Assembly: GCA_010024485.1 (NCBI GenBank)
Contig: RGGX01000019.1
Location: forward strand, 1-13,050
Direction of reading: 5' to 3'
DNA from: Actinomycetota bacterium
GTDB taxonomy: Bacteria; Actinomycetota; Acidimicrobiia; Acidimicrobiales; Ilumatobacteraceae
DNA: 13,050 nt
In this document: positions 7,653-12,768 of the stretch, piece by piece
How positions within the stretch are numbered: the first letter of the stretch is position 1
Layout: every line of letters starts with the position of its first letter
Position numbers and translations under genes: made by a program
The notes under the pieces: model-generated
What the model was told of the DNA's origin: nothing
What the model saw: only the letters and a program-made list of their open reading frames with translations
Database searches by the model: none

Positions 7653-8258
7653 TCAGACCCCGGCTCCGCTGAGCGCGACAGCCACAGCCTCGCGGAGGTG
7701 CTCGCGACCGGTCTCGACGACCTCGAGCGGCAGCGACAGCCGCTCAGCTGCGGACTCGGCGGCGCGACGTACCTCGGGGCTGCCGTCCTGGGTGAGCAGG
7801 ACCACGCGGGTGTAGGCGGCGAAGTACATGTCGCGCAGTTCCGGGTGGCGGTCGAGTCCGAGACCGGCCCACACCAGCGCGTCGAAGTGGAGGGCGAGGA
7901 AGTCGGTCAGGAAGAACGAGCCGAGTTCAGCGGAGTGCAACCGGTCGAACTCGTCGGACCCGGTGAGGAACGAGTAGCAGTGCGCTCCCGGCAGTCGCTG
8001 CACCTCTCGGGGGGTCGTCTCGATCCACGAGTCGAGCAGTCCACCGGTGCCGCAGTCGGCGTAGCCGAGGAGCACCGGTCGGTCGAGCGGCTCCTCGCGG
8101 AGGCGCTCCTCGATGGCCGGGACGATCCCCTCGGGCCGGTTGTGGAGCGGAGCGGGGAGGTAGTCGACATCCACCCGCTCGTCGAGCTTGTCGGCCTCGA
8201 GCACCGCTCGCAGCTCGCGGGCGAGCGCCCCGCAGGCGAGCACGAGGGGACGGGTCAT
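7653..8258 (-). CDS. DUF1638 family protein, function unknown
   Basis: The 201-residue protein matches the DUF1638 pattern: PLVLACGALARELRAV at the N-terminus, LLGYADCGTGGLLDSW (about 63-78), LPGAHCYSFLTGSDEFDRL (about 89-107), then FFLTDFLALHFDALVWAGLG and LDRHPELRDMYFAAYTRVVLL. Three Cys residues in conserved-looking settings (ACGA, ADCGTGG, AHCYSF) could bind a metal or cofactor, but that is a guess from spacing alone. There is no signal peptide or membrane segment. It sits directly after the corrinoid protein gene with an ATGA overlap and 1 bp before the 'virulence factor' gene. DUF1638 proteins are often found beside MttB-type methyltransferases and corrinoid proteins (general knowledge), and a part in corrinoid handling is the most natural hypothesis. 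Confidence 0.85.
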   Translation of the reverse strand: MTRPLVLACGALARELRAVLEADKLDERVDVDYLPAPLHNRPEGIVPAIEERLREEPLDRPVLLGYADCGTGGLLDSWIETTPREVQRLPGAHCYSFLTGSDEFDRLHSAELGSFFLTDFLALHFDALVWAGLGLDRHPELRDMYFAAYTRVVLLTQDGSPEVRRAAESAAERLSLPLEVVETGREHLREAVAVALSGAGV

Positions 8259-8974
8259 CTCACCGACGGTCCGGGAGGCTCGAGCGTGCCACGACGGGTG
8301 TCCACGAGCTTCTTCGCCATCTCGGCGGCCACGCCGGCGTCACGGCAGTAGGCGTCGGCGCCGATCGCCTCGCCGAACTCATCGTTGAGGGGCGCGCCGC
8401 CGACCATCACGATGTACCTCTCTCGCAGTCCCTGAGCCTCGAGGGTGTCGATCACGACCTTCATGTAGGGCATGGTGGTGGTGAGCAGGGCCGACATGCC
8501 GAGGATGTCCGGCTGGTGCGCCTCGAGCGCCTCGAGGTACTTGTCGACATCGCAGTTGATGCCGATGTCGACGACCTCGAAGCCGGCGCCCTCCATCATC
8601 ATCGCGGTGAGGTTCTTGCCGATGTCGTGGATGTCACCCTTCACCGTGCCGATGACGATCTTGCCAATCGGCTCCACGCCGGTCTCGGCGAGGAGGGGAC
8701 GCAGCACCTCCATACCCGCCTTCATGGCGTTGGCGGCGAGCAGCACCTCGGGCACGAAGAGGATGCCGTCGCGGAAGTCGATGCCGACGATGCGCATGCC
8801 CTCGACGAGCGCGTCGTTGAGCGCCTTCTCCGCCGACCATCCACGGTCGAGGAGGATGGTGGTGCCCTCGACGATCTCGTCACCGAGCCCGTCGTAGAGA
8901 TCGTCGTGCATCTGGCTGACGAGATCCTCGTCGGACAGCGCGGCGAGATCGATGTCGTCGTTCTGCTCGGTCAC
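8255..8974 (-). CDS. Corrinoid (cobalamin)-binding methyl-carrier protein, MttC/MtgC-like
   Basis: The product, 239 residues from the start chosen here, has the two parts of small corrinoid proteins. First is a helical cap domain (residues about 15-95, with DFRDGILFVPEVLLAANAMK). Second is a Rossmann B12-binding domain with GTVKGDIHDIGKN, where the His of D-x-H-x-x-G (His116) is the lower cobalt ligand, then SALLTTTMPYM and the VGGAPLN loop that hold the nucleotide tail. It would receive the methyl group from the MttB-like enzyme. Two GTG codons can start the gene, at 8980 and 8974. I chose 8974 because GGGAG then sits 6 bases upstream, while it abuts 8980 with no spacing. It is the first gene of the operon, about 80 bases after a candidate promoter covered by an IclR-type operator. 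Confidence 0.92.
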   Translation of the reverse strand: MTEQNDDIDLAALSDEDLVSQMHDDLYDGLGDEIVEGTTILLDRGWSAEKALNDALVEGMRIVGIDFRDGILFVPEVLLAANAMKAGMEVLRPLLAETGVEPIGKIVIGTVKGDIHDIGKNLTAMMMEGAGFEVVDIGINCDVDKYLEALEAHQPDILGMSALLTTTMPYMKVVIDTLEAQGLRERYIVMVGGAPLNDEFGEAIGADAYCRDAGVAAEMAKKLVDTRRGTLEPPGPSVR

Positions 8975-8995
8975 GTGCACCTCCCGGGAACACGC

Positions 8996-9043
8996 TCAGA
9001 GGCCCCCGGAGGATGCCTTGCCCATGGGTTTCGGGATCCACAT
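8996..9043 (-). other. Possible 15-codon leader ORF upstream of the corrinoid gene
   Basis: Within the predicted 5' leader of the corrinoid operon, an ATG at 9043-9041 opens a 15-codon frame (MWIPKPMGKASSGGL) ending in TGA at 8998-8996, 21 bases before the GTG start at 8974. No convincing ribosome-binding site precedes it, so it may be chance. It does not resemble a known attenuator peptide. Confidence 0.2.
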
Positions 9044-9058
9044 GACCCGGAGGTCGGA

Positions 9059-9073
9059 TTCCGCTATACGGAA
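9059..9073. promoter_or_regulatory. Predicted IclR-type operator, site A
   Basis: TTCCGCTATACGGAA is a 15-bp inverted repeat (TTCCG-N5-CGGAA) overlapping the candidate -10 of the corrinoid operon. It matches four other 15-mers in this window, all in intergenic DNA. A further perfect repeat, ATACGGA-N5-TCCGTAT (9066-9084), overlaps it, and a degenerate copy of the 15-mer is centred 18 bp away at 9084. Confidence 0.65.
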
Positions 9074-9091
9074 CAAGTCCGTATGGTGAAA
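9063..9091 (-). promoter_or_regulatory. Candidate promoter of the corrinoid/methyltransferase operon
   Basis: On the - strand TTTCAC (9091-9086) is separated by exactly 17 bp from TATAGC (9068-9063), a plausible sigma-70-type -35/-10 pair. Transcription would start near 9056, giving a leader of about 80 bases. The -10 lies inside the palindrome at 9059-9073, and a degenerate second copy covers the -35. Bound regulator would block polymerase, which suggests repression. Confidence 0.5.
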
Positions 9092-9137
9092 ACCTATCAC
9101 GCGCGACGACCGCCTGTGACATCGGTCAAGTCCGGTG

Positions 9138-9152
9138 TTCCGCCATGCGGAA
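9138..9152. promoter_or_regulatory. Predicted IclR-type operator, site B
   Basis: TTCCGCCATGCGGAA has perfect 6-bp arms (TTCCGC/GCGGAA) around CAT. It lies between the iclR stop and the corrinoid promoter, 79 bp (about 7.5 helical turns) from site A centre to centre. It may be an upstream auxiliary operator. No T-run follows on either strand, so it is not a good terminator. Confidence 0.6.
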
Positions 9153-9173
9153 CCCGCAGTGCGCCGAGATGCG

Positions 9174-9932
9174 TCAGGGTTCGAGACTGCCGGCCACTCG
9201 CTTGGAGACCCTCGCCGCCGTGCGAACCACCGCTCTGGTGATCGCATCGCGCCGGTCCGGATCGGGGAAGCGATAGGCGGGCCCGTGCACGTGGATCGCG
9301 CCGATCACGGAGCCGGTCGGATCGAAGACCGGGGCGGCCACCGAGTTGATGCCCTCGGCCATCTCCTCCATGGTCCAGGCGAAGCCGTCGCGCCGCACCG
9401 ACTCGAGTCGACGGATGATGGCGACGGGGTCGGTGATGGAGCGCTCGCACCAGGGCGAGAACGGGTCGGCGAGCATGGCCGCCTGCTCCTCGTCGGAGGA
9501 GAACGCCATGAGCACCAGGCCTGAGGAGACGACGTGGGCGTCGACGGTCTCCCCGGTCCAGTCGCGCAGCTGCACCTCCTGACCGGCGTTCACCTGGTCG
9601 AGGTAGTAGACGCCACGACCGTCGAGCACACCGACTCCGGCGTCCTCCTCGAGGAGGTCGACCAGGTCCTGCAGATGAGGCCGGCTGATCGAGACGATGT
9701 TGCGACCCGGAGCGGCCGCGGCGCTCAACTCGACGAGGGTCTCACCGAGTCCATAGGTGCTCGCGCTGTCGCTCTGCTCCACGGCGCCGATGTCGACCAG
9801 GGTCGACAGCAGCCGCGCGACGGTGCTCTTCGGGAGTTCGGTCCGCTCAGCGATCTCCGACACCCCGGCCGGCCCGACGGACAGGCTGCGGAGCACCGAG
9901 AACGCTCTCTGGACTGATTGAACTGCGGACAT
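9174..9932 (-). CDS. IclR-family transcriptional regulator
   Basis: The 252-residue protein has the IclR layout. An N-terminal winged helix-turn-helix (about 5-70) includes SVQRAFSVLRSLSVGPAGVS, EIAERTELPKSTVARLLSTL and a YGLGETLVEL wing end. The C-terminal effector-binding domain (about 80-245) includes GRGVYYLDQVNAGQEVQL, GFAWTMEEMAEGINSVAAPV and GAIHVHGPAYRF. IclR proteins bind short palindromes as dimers or tetramers and respond to a small metabolite of the pathway they control. GGGAGGG lies just before the ATG. The gene stands alone between folD and the corrinoid operon, all on one strand, and has an operator-like palindrome 22 bp upstream of its start. It is the obvious candidate for the factor that reads all five palindromes. 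The effector (a methylamine, betaine or C1 intermediate) is not identifiable from sequence. Confidence 0.93.
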   Translation of the reverse strand: MSAVQSVQRAFSVLRSLSVGPAGVSEIAERTELPKSTVARLLSTLVDIGAVEQSDSASTYGLGETLVELSAAAAPGRNIVSISRPHLQDLVDLLEEDAGVGVLDGRGVYYLDQVNAGQEVQLRDWTGETVDAHVVSSGLVLMAFSSDEEQAAMLADPFSPWCERSITDPVAIIRRLESVRRDGFAWTMEEMAEGINSVAAPVFDPTGSVIGAIHVHGPAYRFPDPDRRDAITRAVVRTAARVSKRVAGSLEP

Positions 9933-9950
9933 GGCCCTCCCTCACGGGCA

Positions 9951-9979
9951 ACTGTTCCACAATGCGGAACAAATGCCAA
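9951..9979 (-). promoter_or_regulatory. Candidate iclR promoter
   Basis: On the - strand TTGGCA (9979-9974, one mismatch to TTGACA) is 17 bp from AACAGT (9956-9951), a weak -10. The palindrome at 9955-9969 lies mostly between them, which would give autoregulation. The weak -10 makes the exact placement uncertain. Confidence 0.35.
9955..9969. promoter_or_regulatory. Predicted IclR-type operator, site C (before iclR)
   Basis: TTCCACAATGCGGAA, a palindrome-like 15-mer of the same pattern as sites A, B, D and E, lies 22 bp upstream of the iclR ATG. Its place in the 87-bp gap between folD and iclR suggests that the regulator controls its own gene. Confidence 0.65.
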
Positions 9980-10019
9980 CCTGAGCGCGAAGAAAGTGAC
10001 CGCCGTTCGTCGGCCCCGG

Positions 10020-10901
10020 TCAGAACGCGCCGAGCATGCGGGCGGCCTCGACCGTGTTCTCGAGGAGACACCCGATGGTCATCGGACCGGTCCCACCCGG
10101 CATCGGGGTGATGGCACCGGCGACCGACTGCACCCGGTCGAAGTCGACATCACCGACGATCCCGTCGGCGGTGCGAGACACGCCCACGTCGAGCACCGCG
10201 GCACCCGGTCGGACATGGTCCGGACCGATCATGTGGGCCTGCCCGGCGGCCGCGACGATGATGTCGGCCTCCCGGCACACCTCGATCAGGTCGGTGGTGC
10301 GCGAGTGCGCGAGGGTCACCGTGGCATCACAACCCTTGCGGCCGAGCAGGAGCACCTGCGGGAGACCAACGAGCGTCGACCTGCCGACCACGACCGCTCG
10401 GCGACCGGTGGTCTCGATGCCGTAGCGCTCGATGAGCCGCATGACGCCGAGCGGAGTGCACGGCACGTGGCCCGGCAGGTCGCGGACGAGTCGACCGAGC
10501 GACCGTTCGGTGAGCCCGTCGACATCCTTCTCGGGCGGGAGCATCGCGAGAACCGGCTCCGGGTCGAGATGCGCCGGGAGCGGCAACTGGACGAGGATGC
10601 CGTGCACCGACGGGTCGGCGACGAGCGCGGCGACCTGCTCCTCGACCTCGGCCTGGGTGGCGGTCTCGGGGAGCTCCACCCCACGCGACACCATGCCGGC
10701 CTCCTCGGCCTTGCGATGCTTCATACGAACGTAGATCTGGCTGGGCTTGTCGCTGCCGACCAGGACGGTCGCGAGGCAGACAGCCGGGGACCCGGCGGCC
10801 TCGATCTCGCCCCGGAGTCGGACGACCGTCTCGTCGCGCAGTCGGTTGCCGTCGAGGAGCACCGCCCCACCGGGGGTGTGCTCGACGATCCCGTCGCTCA
10901 C
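10020..10901 (-). CDS. folD: Bifunctional methylenetetrahydrofolate dehydrogenase/methenyltetrahydrofolate cyclohydrolase
   Basis: The 293-residue protein matches FolD from end to end. QIYVRMKHRKAEEAGM holds the catalytic Tyr57-x3-Lys61 pair. LVQLPLP and KDVDG (about 124-128) line the folate site. PCTPLGVMRLIERYGIETTG leads into the Rossmann loop VVVGRSTLVGLPQVLLL, and the C-terminal TPMPGGTGPMTI is diagnostic. It interconverts methylene-, methenyl- and 10-formyl-THF with NAD(P). The start is GTG 10901, overlapping the fhs stop as GTGA, so fhs and folD are one operon. The ribosome-binding site is poor, consistent with coupling to fhs. Most FolD proteins have S-x-x-V-G-x-P in the Rossmann loop; STLVGLP here is a normal variant. 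In this context it probably oxidises methylene-THF made by MetF and by the flavoenzyme. Confidence 0.96.
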   Translation of the reverse strand: MSDGIVEHTPGGAVLLDGNRLRDETVVRLRGEIEAAGSPAVCLATVLVGSDKPSQIYVRMKHRKAEEAGMVSRGVELPETATQAEVEEQVAALVADPSVHGILVQLPLPAHLDPEPVLAMLPPEKDVDGLTERSLGRLVRDLPGHVPCTPLGVMRLIERYGIETTGRRAVVVGRSTLVGLPQVLLLGRKGCDATVTLAHSRTTDLIEVCREADIIVAAAGQAHMIGPDHVRPGAAVLDVGVSRTADGIVGDVDFDRVQSVAGAITPMPGGTGPMTIGCLLENTVEAARMLGAF

Positions 10902-12595
10902 GAGAGCCCCACGATCTGGCCGTCGTCGTCGATGTCGATGCGGGCCGCCGCCGGCGACGAGGCCAGACCCGGCATCGTGCTCATGTCGCCGCAGATCGGA
11001 TAGACGAAGCCGGCCCCGACGCTCGCGCGGGCCTCGCGGACGGTGAGCGTGTGGCCGGTCGGGGCGCCCTTCAGGGTCGGGTCACCCGAGATCGACAGGT
11101 GGGTCTTGGCGATGCACACGGGCAGCGACCCGAACCCGTTGTCCTCGTAGTTCTGCAGTTGGCGACTCGCCGCCGCGGTGTAGTCGACCTGCGCCGCGCC
11201 GTAGATCGTCGTCGCGACCTTCTCGATCTTGGTCTTCAGCGGATCGGACTCCTCGTAGAGGAAACCGAAGTCGCTCTCCTCCTCGCAGGCCTCGATGACC
11301 GCCTCCGCCAACTCGACCGCGCCGGCACCGCCGTCGGCGAAATGGGTGCATACCGCGACCCGCGCCCCGAGCGACTCACCGAACTTCCGGATGGCCTCGT
11401 GCTCCGAGGCGTGGTCGGTCGGGAAGGCGTTGATCGCGATGACCGGGGTGACGCCGTGGGCCTTGACGTTCTCCACCTGCTTGCGGAGGTTCTCGGCGCC
11501 GGCCATCACGTCGTCGGGGTTCTCCGCGAGGAGATCCTCGGGCAGGGCCTTGCCGGCCACGATGCGGTACTTGCCGGAGTGCGCCTTGAGCGCGCGGACC
11601 GTGGCCACGAGCACCGCGGCGTCGGGGGTCAGACCCGAGGCGCGGCACTTGATGTTGAAGAACCGCTCGGCGCCCATGTCGGCGCCGAAGCCCGCCTCGG
11701 TGATGAGGTAGTCGCCGCCCCGGATGCCGATGAGGTCGCCGACGACGGAGGAGTTGCCGTGGGCGATGTTGCCGAAGGGACCGGCGTGGACGATGACCGG
11801 GGTGTTCTCGATGGTCTGGAGCAGGTTCGGCGCGAGGGCGTCGCGCATGATGACCGACATCGAGCCGGCAGCGCTCAGGTCATCGGCGGTGACCGGCCGG
11901 TTGTCGCGGGTGTACCCCACCACGATCCGACCGAGACGCGCGCGGAGGTCGTCGGCGGAGGTGGCGAGCGCGAGGATCGCCATGACCTCCGAGGCGGCGG
12001 TGATGTCGAAACCCGTCTGCCGCGTCACACCGTCCATCCGGCCGCCGAGACCGACGACGATGTTGCGGAGCGAGCGGTCGTTGACGTCGAGGACCCGGCG
12101 CCAGGTGATGTTGTTGAGGTCGAGACCGAGTTCGTTGCCGTGGTGCAGGTGGTTGTCGACCATGGCCGAGAGCAGGTTGTGAGCCGCGGTGACCGCGTGG
12201 AAGTCACCGGTGAGGTGGAGGTTCAGCAGCTCCATCGGGATGACCTGGCTGTATCCACCACCGGCCGCCCCTCCCTTGATGCCGAAGGTCGGACCCATCG
12301 ACGGCTGACGCAGGGAGAGCACCGCGTTCTTGCCGACATGCGACATGGCCTGGCCGAGACCGACCGAGGTCGTGGTCTTGCCCTCACCGAGCGGGGTCGG
12401 GGTGATCGCGGTGACGACGACGTACTTGGCGCGGGGCCGGTCGGCGAGCTCGTCGATGGCATCGAGGCTGATCTTGGCGAGCTCGGTGCCGTAGGGGCGC
12501 AGCAGGTGCTCGCCGATCCCCATCTTGGCCGCCACCTCCGGCATCGGCTTCGGGTGGGCTGCTCGCGCGATGTCGAGGTCGGTCGGGAAACTCAT
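10898..12595 (-). CDS. fhs: Formate-tetrahydrofolate ligase (10-formyl-THF synthetase)
   Basis: At 565 residues it has the usual length of the family. The P-loop TPTPLGEGKTTT is at 65-76. It is followed by LRQPSMGPTFGIKGGAAGGGY, the NLHLTGDFHAVTAAHNLLSA segment and, near the C-terminus, VYPICGDMSTMPGL. The enzyme joins formate to THF at the cost of ATP and is reversible; run backwards it makes formate and ATP from 10-formyl-THF. A formate dehydrogenase gene diverges from it and a methyl-oxidising gene set is nearby, which argue for the reverse direction here, by inference. The ATG at 12595 follows GGGGTG by about 8 bases. The leader would be about 105 bases, with no riboswitch I can recognise. 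Two operator-like palindromes cover its candidate promoter. Confidence 0.97.
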   Translation of the reverse strand: MSFPTDLDIARAAHPKPMPEVAAKMGIGEHLLRPYGTELAKISLDAIDELADRPRAKYVVVTAITPTPLGEGKTTTSVGLGQAMSHVGKNAVLSLRQPSMGPTFGIKGGAAGGGYSQVIPMELLNLHLTGDFHAVTAAHNLLSAMVDNHLHHGNELGLDLNNITWRRVLDVNDRSLRNIVVGLGGRMDGVTRQTGFDITAASEVMAILALATSADDLRARLGRIVVGYTRDNRPVTADDLSAAGSMSVIMRDALAPNLLQTIENTPVIVHAGPFGNIAHGNSSVVGDLIGIRGGDYLITEAGFGADMGAERFFNIKCRASGLTPDAAVLVATVRALKAHSGKYRIVAGKALPEDLLAENPDDVMAGAENLRKQVENVKAHGVTPVIAINAFPTDHASEHEAIRKFGESLGARVAVCTHFADGGAGAVELAEAVIEACEEESDFGFLYEESDPLKTKIEKVATTIYGAAQVDYTAAASRQLQNYEDNGFGSLPVCIAKTHLSISGDPTLKGAPTGHTLTVREARASVGAGFVYPICGDMSTMPGLASSPAAARIDIDDDGQIVGLS

Positions 12596-12704
12596 CGTTG
12601 TTCACCCCATGATGTCGGTGTCGTTGTCGGCAGGATGTGACGGTCGAGACGTTGCGATCCCGCCTCGATGTGGCCGGCGCGGATTGTTGCACAGGTCACA
12701 CGTG

Positions 12705-12719
12705 TTCCACAATACGGAT
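12705..12719. promoter_or_regulatory. Predicted IclR-type operator, site D
   Basis: TTCCACAATACGGAT differs from the pattern only at the last base. It covers the candidate -10 of fhs, in the same register as site A over the corrinoid operon -10. Its centre is 18 bp from that of site E. Confidence 0.6.
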
Positions 12720-12737
12720 TCATTCCAGAATGTGGAA
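12709..12737 (-). promoter_or_regulatory. Candidate fhs-folD promoter
   Basis: On the - strand TTCCAC (12737-12732) and TATTGT (12714-12709) are 17 bp apart. Neither hexamer is strong, but the geometry and its relation to the palindromes are the same as at the corrinoid operon: one operator over the -10 and one over the -35. Confidence 0.4.
12723..12737. promoter_or_regulatory. Predicted IclR-type operator, site E
   Basis: TTCCAGAATGTGGAA has perfect TTCCA/TGGAA arms. It lies over the candidate -35 of fhs and next to the candidate -35 of the divergent formate dehydrogenase gene, so one bound regulator could act on both. Confidence 0.65.
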
Positions 12738-12762
12738 CGATACCCGGGATCTGAACTAGCCT
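12733..12762 (+). promoter_or_regulatory. Candidate promoter for a leaderless formate dehydrogenase transcript
   Basis: TAGCCT (12757-12762) fits the TANNNT form of an actinobacterial -10 and lies 6 bases before the ATG, so transcription could start at the start codon itself. TGGAAC (12733-12738) is a weak -35 with 18-bp spacing. No ribosome-binding site precedes the ATG, and an in-frame TAG at 12757-12759 rules out a longer N-terminus. Confidence 0.4.
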
Positions 12763-12768
12763 GACCCC

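Noticed and set aside
8978..8980. GTG 8980 as the start of the corrinoid protein
   Set aside because: The ribosome-binding site GGGAG directly abuts it; GTG 8974, two codons later, has a 6-base spacing.
9138..9152. The palindrome after iclR as a rho-independent terminator
   Set aside because: The stem is short, the loop is 3 bases and no T-run follows; the same 15-mer recurs upstream of other genes, so an operator explains it better.
8975..9173. Cobalamin riboswitch before the corrinoid operon
   Set aside because: No B12-box-like sequence was seen, and the likely leader of about 80 bases is too short for one.
11051..12640. A 529-codon open frame on the + strand antisense to fhs
   Set aside because: fhs has every family motif on the - strand; the + strand frame is a by-product of codon bias.
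12596..12704. Tetrahydrofolate riboswitch in the fhs leader
   Set aside because: I could not see a conserved THF-switch core or strong long-range pairing in this leader of about 105 bases.
12525..12764. A + strand frame just upstream of the formate dehydrogenase, considered as its missing Fe-S domain
   Set aside because: It has only scattered Cys residues, no C-x2-C-x3-C motif, overlaps the 5' end of fhs, and is not in frame with the ATG at 12769.
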